The notes under the pieces were generated by a model, which saw only the letters and a program-made list of their open reading frames with translations, was not told the origin of the DNA and did not search any database. From Paenibacillus dendrobii (lineage in GTDB: Bacteria; Bacillota; Bacilli; Paenibacillales; Paenibacillaceae): a stretch of DNA of 64,000 bases. Below, in pieces: positions 52,749-61,903 of this stretch (the stretch's first letter is position 1; each line of letters starts with the position of its first letter). The translations under genes and the position numbers were made by a program. The stretch covers positions 186,001 to 250,000 of the forward strand of contig NZ_WUBI01000003.1 of the NCBI RefSeq assembly GCF_009807035.1. Direction: 5' to 3'.

Positions 52749-53629
52749 CAGGATTCGACCTCCTTGCTTTTCGTTAATTTAACCTGCAGACTGGTGATGA
52801 TTGCAACGACGACGAAGAATATGATCGCCTTGGCCGTACCTAGTCCGTAACGGTTGTTCTGGAACGCTTCGTTGTAGATGTTCAGCGCTACCGATTCCGT
52901 CGAGCGGAACGGTCCGCCTTTGGTCAAGGACAAGTTCAGGTCGAACATTTTGAAGGACCAGGAAATAGCCAGGAATAGACATACCGTTACTGCAGGCATC
53001 ACAAGCGGTACGATGACCGATTTCAGAATTTGCATTTTGCTTGCGCCGTCAATTTCAGCAGCTTCGATGATATCCTTCGGAATGTTGTTGATCGACGAGA
53101 TATAGATGACCATCAGATAGCCGGCCGTCTGCCAGACGAAGACCATGATGATGCCCCAGAACCCGGTGGTTGCGTCACCGAGCCACGGCAGATTGAAGAA
53201 GTGCCAGCCAGTGGCTTCACCCAGTGCCGAGAAGCCTTTGACGAAAATGAACTGCCAGATGAATCCGAGCAGCAGGCCGCCGATCACGTTCGGCATGAAG
53301 AAAATCGTACGCAGCACGTTCCGCGTCTTCAGCGGCTTGGTCAGGAAATAGGCAAGGAAAAATCCGAGAAGATTGGTTAAAATAATGCCAACCACCGTAA
53401 ACCTTACCGTAAACCAGAAGGCCTTCCCAAAATCGGGATCTTTCGTTAATATTTGTTTGAAATTGTCGATGCCGACCCAAGTCACTTGGCCGGAGACCCC
53501 ATTCCAGTTGGTAAAGGAATAATACAGACCCAGCAGGAACGGAATCACAATAATAATGGCAAAAAAGATTGTGGATGGGCCCACAAATACCAGCTGCTGG
53601 AGCAGCCCGGATGATTTTTTGCTTTTCAT
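52748..53629 (-). CDS. Carbohydrate ABC transporter permease, MalF-like (set 1)
   Basis: 293 residues, six membrane helices. The EAA loop reads IIEAAEIDGASKMQILKSVIVPL (about 192-214). First gene of the set, divergent from the YesM-like sensor kinase 109 bases away, so the promoter region is shared. GGGGAG precedes the ATG. The paralogue at 59432-60313 has the same length, supporting a duplication. Confidence 0.95.
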   Translation of the reverse strand: MKSKKSSGLLQQLVFVGPSTIFFAIIIVIPFLLGLYYSFTNWNGVSGQVTWVGIDNFKQILTKDPDFGKAFWFTVRFTVVGIILTNLLGFFLAYFLTKPLKTRNVLRTIFFMPNVIGGLLLGFIWQFIFVKGFSALGEATGWHFFNLPWLGDATTGFWGIIMVFVWQTAGYLMVIYISSINNIPKDIIEAAEIDGASKMQILKSVIVPLVMPAVTVCLFLAISWSFKMFDLNLSLTKGGPFRSTESVALNIYNEAFQNNRYGLGTAKAIIFFVVVAIITSLQVKLTKSKEVES

Positions 53630-53738
53630 CCCGATCTCCCCTTTTTGAAAGTTTCGATACTGTTCGTAGCTTCAGTATGCGGGAAACAGAAGTCGAAAAA
53701 CACGGAGGATCGTGAACCGTTAGGGGGAAAATATTGAT

Positions 53739-55589
53739 ATGCCGAAAAAGGGTAACTATGTTCATGAGAGCGATAAACCGATGAAGTTCCGCAGCATCCG
53801 TTCGCGGCTGATCCAGTTCATGCTGCTGGCGACGACGATTCCGCTGCTGCTCTCCATCAGCATTACGTATACCCATACCAAGGAAACAATTAAGGAGCAG
53901 GCGCTCGAAGAGAATAAGCATTTGATTTTTCAGGGGAAGACGAATCTAAACAACTATCTCGACAACATCAACAAGGCCTCGCTGGTGGTATACACGGACA
54001 CCAACTTTCTGCGGAACCTGCGCAAAATACCCGATGACTATCGGGCCGTCGCCGAAGTATACACGCTGCTGCAAAATATTCAGAACACGATCAACGGAAT
54101 TGAGCGGATTTACCTGCATGCGAGCCAGTCGGGCCAATCCACGCTCGTGACGCCCGCAACTTTTCCAAAAAGGGAATACCGGTCCGAGCCTTACGTGAGT
54201 ACAAGACCTTATGAAAAATACACGACGTCCGTTGAACCGACGCATCAAAGCCATGATTATGGTTTCCCCCCCTCGCCTACCTCTTATTCCAAGCGCGAGG
54301 TGTTTACGTTCCACCGGACGATCACCAACATCCCTTCAGAAAAGGTGCTTGGCGTAATGGCGATCGACGTCCGGCTGGATGCGGTTGCCGCCATTTGTGA
54401 GCAGCTGTTTAATAAGAATCATGAGCAGCTGCTCGTCGTCGACCGGAATGGCAACATCATCTATTCCGCCAGGGACGATCAAATCGGCAAACAGCTGCAG
54501 GACAAGGTCGTCTTGGAACATATTCGCATGAACCAGAGCAGCGGTTCCTTCGAAAATGGCGGAGCCATGCATGTATTCGAGAAAATGCAAACACCCTATG
54601 CAGAATGGACGATCATTAAACGGATTCCGAACGCCACCCTATACGAACGCGCGACCCAGCTGACCCAGATCAATACGGCCATCGCCGTGATCGCCCTGCT
54701 CATCATAGTGTTCGGAACGCTATTCATCTCCGTGCGCATAACCGAGCCGATCAAGCGTCTGACCAGCTATATGAACCGGATTCAGTCCGGGCAGTTGAAC
54801 GTCGATATCGACTGGAACAGCCGCGATGAAACGGGCATCATGTTCGCGCGGTTCCGGCAGATGATGGATACGATCAACAACCTGATTTTGCGGGAATATC
54901 GCCTGGAGCTGGCTAACAAGACCAATCAGCTGAAGGCGCTGCAGGCGCAAATCAACCCGCATTTCCTGTACAATACACTGCAGTCGATTGGAACACTGGC
55001 GCTGCAAAATAACGTGCCGAGGATCTATGCCCTGCTCTCCTCACTCGCCAAAATCATGCGCTACAGCATGAACAATAACGATGCAAGGGTTACGCTCAAG
55101 GAAGAAGCCGAGCATGTGAGGATGTATCTCGATCTGCAGAAGGAGCGGTTCAGCGATCAGCTCGAGTTCAACATACAGCTTGCGCCGGACACGCTGCGGG
55201 TCCCGATGCCGAAAATGATCCTGCAGCCGCTCGTAGAGAACTATTTCAAGCATGGACTCGATACCGGGGCCCAGCAGGGCCGACTGGAAATTACCAGCCG
55301 CATGAAGCCGCATGGCGTCCTCGAAATCGTGATCGAGAACAATGGGGAATCAATTCCGCCGGAAGAGCTGAAGGAGCTGAAGTGGCAGCTGGAACGCAAG
55401 CCAAACGGCGGAATTCAGGCCGAATGGACGGATGAAGACGGCATCGGGCTGCATAACGTGCTTATGCGCCTGCGGCTGTATACGGAGCATGAATCCGCGC
55501 TTTATATCGACAACATTAAACCGCAAGGCGTTCGAATTACCGTGGAAATTCACACCGAAGCGAAACATACAGAGGAGAATGAGGAATGA
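53739..55589 (+). CDS. Sensor histidine kinase, YesM/LytS-like (His_kinase + HATPase)
   Basis: 616 residues. N-terminal helix (about 24-44), a large extracellular sensor domain (about 45-305, dCache-like), a second helix (about 310-330), HAMP (about 332-385), then QINPHFLYNTLQSIG with the phospho-accepting His (about 410) and an HATPase domain with LVENYFKHG and DGIGLHNV. It lies divergent from sugar transporter set 1 and overlaps the response regulator by 4 bases. Such systems sense extracellular sugars or a binding protein and switch on nearby transporters. Confidence 0.94.
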   Translation: MPKKGNYVHESDKPMKFRSIRSRLIQFMLLATTIPLLLSISITYTHTKETIKEQALEENKHLIFQGKTNLNNYLDNINKASLVVYTDTNFLRNLRKIPDDYRAVAEVYTLLQNIQNTINGIERIYLHASQSGQSTLVTPATFPKREYRSEPYVSTRPYEKYTTSVEPTHQSHDYGFPPSPTSYSKREVFTFHRTITNIPSEKVLGVMAIDVRLDAVAAICEQLFNKNHEQLLVVDRNGNIIYSARDDQIGKQLQDKVVLEHIRMNQSSGSFENGGAMHVFEKMQTPYAEWTIIKRIPNATLYERATQLTQINTAIAVIALLIIVFGTLFISVRITEPIKRLTSYMNRIQSGQLNVDIDWNSRDETGIMFARFRQMMDTINNLILREYRLELANKTNQLKALQAQINPHFLYNTLQSIGTLALQNNVPRIYALLSSLAKIMRYSMNNNDARVTLKEEAEHVRMYLDLQKERFSDQLEFNIQLAPDTLRVPMPKMILQPLVENYFKHGLDTGAQQGRLEITSRMKPHGVLEIVIENNGESIPPEELKELKWQLERKPNGGIQAEWTDEDGIGLHNVLMRLRLYTEHESALYIDNIKPQGVRITVEIHTEAKHTEENEE

Positions 55590-57202
55590 CAAAAGTATTG
55601 ATTGCGGACGATGAAAAGCATGTCAGAGAAGCCATCAAACTGCTCGCGGATTGGGAGGGCCACGGCATCACGGCAATCCTTGAGGCTGGCGACGGGCAAA
55701 CCGCCGTGGAACTCATCATGGCGGAATCGCCACAGATCGTGCTAACCGACATGCGTATGCCGCGCATGGACGGAACCAAGCTGCTGGAGTGGATCAAAAG
55801 CAATCGGCCTGCCGTAAAGACGATCGTCATCAGCGGATACGACGATTTCGAGCTGGTGCGGCATGCCATCCGCAGCGGCGGCCTGGATTATATCCTGAAG
55901 CCCGTGGACCCGGACGCGCTCAACGAAGCGCTGGGCAAGGCCGTGGAGGCTATTCGCCTGGAAACGCTACAGGACTCCTTGAGCGCGCAAAAAAATATAG
56001 AATTGAACCGCATGAAGCCCCATTACGCCGACAAGCTGCTGTCCGATCTGATCAGCGGCCATGGAAGCAAGGAGGAACTTGCCGGGCAGCTGATGGCCGA
56101 ATTCGGCCTGCCCGAGAACATCGGCAGCTGCTACGCTGCCGTCATCAGCACCGCGCAGCTGGATCAGGACCTTCTGGACAAGTTCCAGCATATGCGTCAG
56201 CTGCTGTATTTCACGCTCACCAACATTTGCAATGAAGTGCTGCTGTCCGGACAAAAGGGGATTGCCTTTCACCATCTCGGCAATCCCGAAGAAGTCGTGC
56301 TGCTGATCTGGGATGACACCATGCCTTTGCAGGCGACGCTCGCAGAAATCAGAAGCGGAATCGACCTAACGCTGCACCGGCAGATTCATATGGGCGCAGG
56401 CTCGCGCCAGCCTTTTCCGGCGGGCGTGTCCGGCTCGTACCAGCAGGCGCATCACGCGTTATGGCAGCGGAATGCGGGGGAGCTCACGGGCTGGCTTCAC
56501 GTCGGCACCCCGCAGCCGCAAAAGCCACTGCGGCTGGCCACGCATGAAGAAAGCTTCCGCATGGCTGCGCTAAGCGGCAGCATGGAGCAGATCGGCAGTG
56601 CAGTCGACAGTTGGATGGAAGAGGTCCGAAGGCTCGGAACCGTCACGCCGGCAGAGCTTGAGCAATGGAACGCCGAGTGGGACTGGATGCTGAAACAGTG
56701 GATGGACAGAAGCTCCGATCCCTCAAGTCCCGGTCCGGACAAAGATGCGCTGCTGGAACTGCCCCGCTCGCTTCCGATGGATCTGCAGGGCAAAATCTCC
56801 TATCCGCTGTGGAAAGACCAATATGAAGGCAGATTGACGGCGGCAAGCCGGATTCTGACGCAACAGCACTCGCGGGAAAACCATATCATTCATGATATCG
56901 CCCGTTATCTCGAGCATCATTACGCCGAGGACATTTCGCTGCAGGACATGGCTGCGCGCTTCTTCCTCAGCCGGGAGTACATCTCCCGCCGCTTCAAGCA
57001 GGAATTCGGCGTCAACATATCGGATTTTCTTGCCGGGGTGCGCATCGAAAAAGCGAAGCTGCTGCTACTCAATCCGCAGCTTCGCATCTCGCAGGTCGCC
57101 GAAATGGTCGGTTACCAGGACGAAAAATACTTCAGCAAGGTATTCAAAAAACAGGAAGGCCGCACTCCCAATGAATACCGGAAGGAGCAGACTTCCCGTT
57201 AA
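55586..57202 (+). CDS. Response regulator, YesN type (REC + AraC HTH)
   Basis: 538 residues. Receiver domain with acidic pair DD near 9-10, phospho-acceptor in VLTDMRMPRMDG (about 54) and KPVD (about 104). A long middle region (about 130-430) of poor conservation, then a C-terminal AraC-type double HTH: ISLQDMAARFFLSREYISRRFKQEFG (about 455-485) and RISQVAEMVGYQDEKYFSKVFKK (about 500-525). Coupled to the kinase by ATGA. Its likely targets are the two flanking ABC operons. It converges on set 2. Confidence 0.94.
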   Translation: MTKVLIADDEKHVREAIKLLADWEGHGITAILEAGDGQTAVELIMAESPQIVLTDMRMPRMDGTKLLEWIKSNRPAVKTIVISGYDDFELVRHAIRSGGLDYILKPVDPDALNEALGKAVEAIRLETLQDSLSAQKNIELNRMKPHYADKLLSDLISGHGSKEELAGQLMAEFGLPENIGSCYAAVISTAQLDQDLLDKFQHMRQLLYFTLTNICNEVLLSGQKGIAFHHLGNPEEVVLLIWDDTMPLQATLAEIRSGIDLTLHRQIHMGAGSRQPFPAGVSGSYQQAHHALWQRNAGELTGWLHVGTPQPQKPLRLATHEESFRMAALSGSMEQIGSAVDSWMEEVRRLGTVTPAELEQWNAEWDWMLKQWMDRSSDPSSPGPDKDALLELPRSLPMDLQGKISYPLWKDQYEGRLTAASRILTQQHSRENHIIHDIARYLEHHYAEDISLQDMAARFFLSREYISRRFKQEFGVNISDFLAGVRIEKAKLLLLNPQLRISQVAEMVGYQDEKYFSKVFKKQEGRTPNEYRKEQTSR

Positions 57203-57212
57203 CGTGTTTGAA

Positions 57213-58493
57213 TTACCTAACGCTCAAATTGTCCCAGTTCTGCTGGAACTGCTCATACATGCCTTCCTTGGTAACTTTGCCGCCGATGTATGCCTGGATC
57301 GCTGCGGCAAACTCGGGCGACATGCCGTTCGGGAACCGGAACCAGTTCCAGGTCAGCGTTTTGCCGGCGTCCGTATATTTCTGTACGTCCATTCCAAGCT
57401 GACCCAGTTCTTCATCCGTGCCTTTGATGCTTTTAAAGGCAGGGATAAACTTGAATTTACTGGTGATGTACGTTTTGCCGATATCGGATGTCACCAGCCA
57501 GTCCAAAAACTCCTTGGCTTCTTCCTTTACCGGGGAGTTTTTGTTCACTACCCAGTTATTCGGCACGCCTACGTACAATTTGTCTCCAAGTGCTGGATCA
57601 TCGTTAATCGGCATCGGCAACATGCCAAGGCTCAGCTTCGGATTGATTCCGTCGATCTGCACCTGCGTCCAGTTGCCCTGCTGCATCATGGCCACATTGC
57701 CGCTCGCAAACATCGTCACCTGCGTGTTGTAATCGGTTGTCAGCGGATTGGGATTCCCGTATTTCAGTGTCAGATCCAGCAGGTTGGACCACTCTGAGAC
57801 GATTTCATTCGAGGCGAATTCTACGCTGTGCTCATTCAGCCCCTTGATGAAGGCTCCCGGGTCTTTCTGGTCGGCAAAAGCGAGATTGATGTTATGGTTG
57901 CCGAGCACGAAGTTCTCCTGGTAGCCGTTCGCGAACGGCGTAATGCCCGCAGCCTTCAACTTCTCCGCAGCCGCTTCAAGCTCGCTCAGCGTAACCGGCC
58001 GCTCCGTAATGCCCGCTTTTTTGAACAGATCCTTATTGTAAATAAATCCGTATCCTTCCAGATTCATCGGTTGTCCATACAGCTTGCCGTCCTTGGTCAT
58101 CGGCTCTTTGGCGATGTCTTTCACGTCCTTCACCCAAGGCTCGCCGGAGAGATCTTCCAGGTATTCCTGCCACATGTCGAGCTCATTATAGCCACCGATA
58201 TTGAAAATGTCGGGCTCCTCGGAAGCCGCGAATTTAGCCCGGAGCGATGCTCCGTAGTCACTGCCCCCGCCCACCGTCTGAATATCCAATTTCACGCCCG
58301 GATGGGTCTTTTCATATTCTACCTTCAGCTCCTTTAGCGCATCGGCAATTTCCACCTTGAACTGGAAAATATGAACGGTTTTCGTTCCGCTGCCGTTTCC
58401 GCTGCCGCAGCCCGCCAAAAGGGCAATCAGCGCCACCACAGCAGTCACGCGAGCCCATGCGGCGCCGGTACGGGATTGCTTGCCTTTATTCAT
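57213..58493 (-). CDS. Sugar ABC transporter substrate-binding lipoprotein (set 2)
   Basis: 426 residues from the ATG at 58493, with AAGGAGG upstream; a longer frame to 58529 covers that site. Lipobox LLAGC (cysteine about 29), then VHIFQFKVEIADALKELKVEYEKTHPGVKLDI, clearly paralogous to the set 1 protein through nearly the whole length, with small changes in the C-terminal lobe. Different sugar range or a simple duplicate are both possible. Last gene of set 2; its stop is 10 bases from the convergent response regulator's stop. Confidence 0.93.
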   Translation of the reverse strand: MNKGKQSRTGAAWARVTAVVALIALLAGCGSGNGSGTKTVHIFQFKVEIADALKELKVEYEKTHPGVKLDIQTVGGGSDYGASLRAKFAASEEPDIFNIGGYNELDMWQEYLEDLSGEPWVKDVKDIAKEPMTKDGKLYGQPMNLEGYGFIYNKDLFKKAGITERPVTLSELEAAAEKLKAAGITPFANGYQENFVLGNHNINLAFADQKDPGAFIKGLNEHSVEFASNEIVSEWSNLLDLTLKYGNPNPLTTDYNTQVTMFASGNVAMMQQGNWTQVQIDGINPKLSLGMLPMPINDDPALGDKLYVGVPNNWVVNKNSPVKEEAKEFLDWLVTSDIGKTYITSKFKFIPAFKSIKGTDEELGQLGMDVQKYTDAGKTLTWNWFRFPNGMSPEFAAAIQAYIGGKVTKEGMYEQFQQNWDNLSVR

Positions 58494-58598
58494 GGCGCGT
58501 CTCCTCCTTTGCCCATTTCCCAGATTCACCTGGGTTCTATGATTTGTTCGATTGGATCATGTCCGGATTGGATCGTGCGATTGAATCGTGTATGAAGA

Positions 58599-59432
58599 TC
58601 ACCCTTTAACCGAGCCTTGGGAAATGCCCTCGATAATGTATTTTTGCATCAATAGGAAGAAGATGACGATCGGCGTAATGCCCAGCACGAGGGCGGGCAG
58701 CGCCAAATCCCATTGTTTCGTAAACTGTCCGAAGAAGGAATACGTTGCGATCGGAATCGTCTGCAGATCGGGATTTTGTAAAATCAGATATGGCATCAAA
58801 TAGTCGTTCCAGATCCAAAGCGCATTCAGAATAATGACCGTAACGACCATGGGCTGCATCAGGGGCAGCACGATGCGGAAGAAAATGCCGTAGGTCGAGC
58901 AGCCATCCACCCGCCCGGCCTCCTCAATCTCCTTCGGAACCGTTTTGACGAATCCGTGGAACAGAAATACCGACAGCGGAGCACCAAAGCCGAGATAACA
59001 GATGATTAGTCCAGTCCGCGAATCCATTAGTCCGATGGTGCTGACGACCTTCACCAGTGGAATCATGATGGATTGGAACGGAATCACCATGGCTGCGACG
59101 AAAGCGCCGAACAGCAGCCGGTTAAACCGCGTATCCCGCCGCACCATCCGGTACGCGGCCATGGAGCTGATGAGCGCGAGCAGCACGTTGCTGACGACGG
59201 CTACCACAAGCGAATTCCAGAACACCTTCGGAAATGCGGTCAGCTTCCAGGCCTCGGCGTAGTTCCCCCACAGGAAACTCTTCGGCCAGCCGGCCGCATT
59301 CGTCAAGATGTCACCGAAGGATTTGACCGAGTTCACAAGCAGAAAATAGAACGGAACCAAAAAGATGAGCGCAATGACAATCATGATTGCTTCAGCGGCA
59401 AGCCACTTGCCGCGGCGTCTAGTCGTTCCCAT
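58599..59432 (-). CDS. Carbohydrate ABC transporter permease, MalG-like (set 2)
   Basis: 277 residues, six membrane helices. EAA region IEEAGRVDGCSTYGIFFRIVLPLMQP; the Gly for Ala and Cys for Thr changes distinguish it from set 1. Start overlaps the upstream permease stop by 1 base. GAGGTGGAG precedes the ATG. Confidence 0.94.
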   Translation of the reverse strand: MGTTRRRGKWLAAEAIMIVIALIFLVPFYFLLVNSVKSFGDILTNAAGWPKSFLWGNYAEAWKLTAFPKVFWNSLVVAVVSNVLLALISSMAAYRMVRRDTRFNRLLFGAFVAAMVIPFQSIMIPLVKVVSTIGLMDSRTGLIICYLGFGAPLSVFLFHGFVKTVPKEIEEAGRVDGCSTYGIFFRIVLPLMQPMVVTVIILNALWIWNDYLMPYLILQNPDLQTIPIATYSFFGQFTKQWDLALPALVLGITPIVIFFLLMQKYIIEGISQGSVKG

Positions 59433-60313
59433 TAAATCTCCACCTCCCGGCTCTTCGTGGCGCGCACCTGGATAATCGAGATGATGGCCACGATGATGAA
59501 GAAGATAATCGCCTTCGCCGAGCCCATGCCGAAGCGGCTGATATTGAAGGCTTCGTTGTAAATATTCAGCGCGACCGATTCCGTCGCTTTAAACGGGCCG
59601 CCTTTGGTGAGCGACAGGTTCAGATCAAACAGCTTGAAGGACCAGGATATCGCGAGGAACAAGCATACCGTCACGGCAGGCATGACCAGCGGTACCATGA
59701 CTTTGCGGAGCACCTGCCCTTTCGATGCGCCGTCGATCTGAGCGGCCTCGATGAGGTTCTTCGGTACATTGTTCAGCGATGATATATAAATCACCATCAG
59801 GTAACCGGCATTCTGCCAGACGAACACGATGACTATGGCCCAGAATGCGGTAGAATCGGTCCCCAGCCAAGGCAGATTAAAGAACGAGAAACCGGTTGAC
59901 TGACCCAAGGCTGCAAACCCTTTCACGAAGATGAATTGCCAAATGAAGCCGAGCAGCAGCCCGCCGATGACATGCGGCACAAAGAATACGGTTCGCAGCG
60001 CGTTGCGAGTAAACAAGGGCCGTGTCAGCAGATACGCAAGCCCGAACCCGAGAATATTCGTCAGCACCACGCCCAATACGGTAAATTTCACGGTGAACCA
60101 AAAGGAATGCAGAAACTGGGGATCGGCACTGAAAATATGAACATAATTGCGGAGTCCGACCCATCCCGCATGCCGGGACACGCCGTTCCAATTCGTGAAT
60201 GAATAATAGACTCCCAATAAAAAAGGAAAGATAACGATAACAAGAAAAACCAAGGCGGAAGGCCCTACGAAAACCAGCTGCTGCAGCAGCTGAGAGGTCT
60301 TTTTGGATTTCAA
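59432..60313 (-). CDS. Carbohydrate ABC transporter permease, MalF-like (set 2)
   Basis: 293 residues starting at TTG 60313, with GAGGAG 8 bases upstream; this gives LKSKKTSQLLQQLVFVG, aligning exactly with the set 1 start MKSKKSSGLLQQLVFVG and the same total length. A further upstream TTG at 60337 lacks a site. EAA region LIEAAQIDGASKGQVLRKVMVPL. First gene of set 2, with an 8-base inverted repeat upstream at 60337-60370. Confidence 0.94.
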   Translation of the reverse strand: MKSKKTSQLLQQLVFVGPSALVFLVIVIFPFLLGVYYSFTNWNGVSRHAGWVGLRNYVHIFSADPQFLHSFWFTVKFTVLGVVLTNILGFGLAYLLTRPLFTRNALRTVFFVPHVIGGLLLGFIWQFIFVKGFAALGQSTGFSFFNLPWLGTDSTAFWAIVIVFVWQNAGYLMVIYISSLNNVPKNLIEAAQIDGASKGQVLRKVMVPLVMPAVTVCLFLAISWSFKLFDLNLSLTKGGPFKATESVALNIYNEAFNISRFGMGSAKAIIFFIIVAIISIIQVRATKSREVEI

Positions 60314-60336
60314 GCTGCTCACTCCTCGAAAGTTCA

Positions 60337-60370
60337 ATTTTCCCTAATATTACCTGCATACCGGGAAAAT
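60337..60370. promoter_or_regulatory. Inverted repeat upstream of ABC set 2
   Basis: ATTTTCCC (60337-60344) and GGGAAAAT (60363-60370), 18 bases apart, just upstream of the MalF-like gene's ribosome site. Possible operator; no equivalent found before set 1. Confidence 0.4.
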
Positions 60371-60477
60371 GAATCGGACTTGCTTATGTTCTGCCGCCGG
60401 GTTTTTGGGTATATCTTTAGGGAAAAGCTGTTCATGAGGACTTCATGAGAAACTGAATAGATCCGTTTGGGAGGCTG

Positions 60478-61245
60478 ATGATTTTGCTGAGGAGTAATCC
60501 GTACAAATGGTGGAACCTGCTGGGTTTCATTGCTGTCATCATCGTAAACGTGCTTGCGAATACAACCGTATTGAACGGAATGAAAACAGGGGAAATATCG
60601 GACAAGTATCCGACGCTGATTACGCCGGCGGGTTACGCGTTCATGATCTGGTCGCTGATTTATCTGCTGCTGCTCGGGTTCATCGTTTACCAGTTCCGGA
60701 GAACGACGGAATCCCGCGAATCGGTGCAGCGAATCGGCCCATGGTTCCTGCTGAGCTGTCTGTTCAATGTTGCCTGGCTGCTGCTCTGGCAATATCTTTA
60801 CATTGAGCTGTCGGTGGTCGCGATGGCGCTGCTTCTGCTATCGCTCATTATGGTCTATATGCGCACGCGCCGCATCCATTATCCGACGCCGGGCGAGATG
60901 TGGTTCGTGAAGCTGCCCTTCAGCCTGTATCTCGGCTGGATCAGCGTCGCTACGATCGTCAATGTCAGTGTTGCGCTTGAGAAAAACAATTGGGACGGCT
61001 TCGGCCTGAGCGATTCGACCTGGGCGGTCATCATGCTGCTCGTTGGCGCGCTGATCGCCATTCTGGTCAGCTTCCCTTACCGGGATAGCATCTATCCGCT
61101 GGTCTTCGTCTGGGCTTATGTCGCAATCGGCATCAAACAGAAGGATATGGCGGAGAACGTGTTCGTAGCGGCGTTTATTCTGGCGGCGATATTGTTCATT
61201 TATGCGATTTATTTGTTTTTTGCGCGGAATCGGGATCGGGACTGA
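60478..61245 (+). CDS. TspO/MBR-like tryptophan-rich membrane protein
   Basis: 255 residues, about seven to eight membrane helices, longer than the five-helix TspO of about 160 residues. The motif PAGYAFMIWSLIYLLL (about 50-65) and many membrane tryptophans (FNVAWLLLW) place it in the TspO/MBR superfamily. GGGAGG is 3 bases from the ATG and 9 from an in-frame TTG at 60484, which may be the true start. Ligand unknown (tetrapyrroles in characterised TspO). Confidence 0.82.
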   Translation: MILLRSNPYKWWNLLGFIAVIIVNVLANTTVLNGMKTGEISDKYPTLITPAGYAFMIWSLIYLLLLGFIVYQFRRTTESRESVQRIGPWFLLSCLFNVAWLLLWQYLYIELSVVAMALLLLSLIMVYMRTRRIHYPTPGEMWFVKLPFSLYLGWISVATIVNVSVALEKNNWDGFGLSDSTWAVIMLLVGALIAILVSFPYRDSIYPLVFVWAYVAIGIKQKDMAENVFVAAFILAAILFIYAIYLFFARNRDRD

Positions 61246-61402
61246 GGCTTTTTGTCGGCGCTCCGGGGGGACGTAATTAAGTTCTTGTGCGCAGGAGCTT
61301 CGCATGGCTTTCTGGAGGGCGCTGCGCAAACGAATCGTTCCTGCAATCGCTGGTGCCCCTTCATTTATGTCTACCCATGCAACCCGCTCTGTTTATACAC
61401 AC

Positions 61403-61443
61403 AAAAAAAAAGCGCCGCCGGATCGCTGATCCTGGCGGCGCTT
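61403..61443 (-). terminator. Rho-independent terminator of ridA
   Basis: Minus-strand AGCGCCGCCAGGATC / GATCCGGCGGCGCT, 3-base loop, nine T. Strong, 20 bases past the RidA stop. Confidence 0.9.
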
Positions 61444-61462
61444 TGCGCTTATGGCATATGGT

Positions 61463-61843
61463 TTATTTCAGCGACGCGATGGTTTCGATTTCCACCAATC
61501 CGTCCTTCGGCAGGCGCGCTACCTCTACCGCGCTGCGCGCCGGATACGGCTCAGAGAAGTAAGAAGCGTAAATCTCGTTGACGGCTGCGAAATCGTTCAT
61601 GTCCTTCAGGAACACGGTCGTTTTCACGACTTGGTCCAGGCTGCTGCCTGCAGCTTCGAGGATGGCTTTTACGTTGCTGAGGGCAAGACGGGCCTGCTCC
61701 TGCACGCCGCTGCCGAATTCTCCGGTTTCCGGATTCAGACCAAGTTGGCCGGACGTGAAGACAAGATCTCCAATTTGAACGGCCTGGCTGTATGGTCCGA
61801 TTGCTCCTGGCGCCGATGTTGTAGAAATCACTTTTTTACTCAT
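61463..61843 (-). CDS. RidA-family enamine/imine deaminase
   Basis: 126 residues, the family size, from the ATG at 61843 with AAAGGATG upstream (61852 also possible). Signature: GPYSQAV, FTSGQLGLNPETGE, and VARLPKDGLVEIETIA with the active-site Arg in YPARSAVEVARLP (about 104). RidA hydrolyses reactive 2-aminoacrylate-type imines in the cytosol, protecting PLP enzymes. Stands alone; 61246-61402 holds no gene. Confidence 0.95.
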   Translation of the reverse strand: MSKKVISTTSAPGAIGPYSQAVQIGDLVFTSGQLGLNPETGEFGSGVQEQARLALSNVKAILEAAGSSLDQVVKTTVFLKDMNDFAAVNEIYASYFSEPYPARSAVEVARLPKDGLVEIETIASLK

Positions 61844-61903
61844 TACATTCATCCTTTCATGTATGGAATTCCGCTACAGAATCCCGTGTCAATGTATGTA
61901 TGT

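Noticed and set aside
60388..60412. SigB-like promoter (GTTCTG, 13 bases, GGGTAT) before the TspO-like gene
   Set aside because: Only the -10 part fits; the -35 is poor and presence of SigB in this genus is doubtful.
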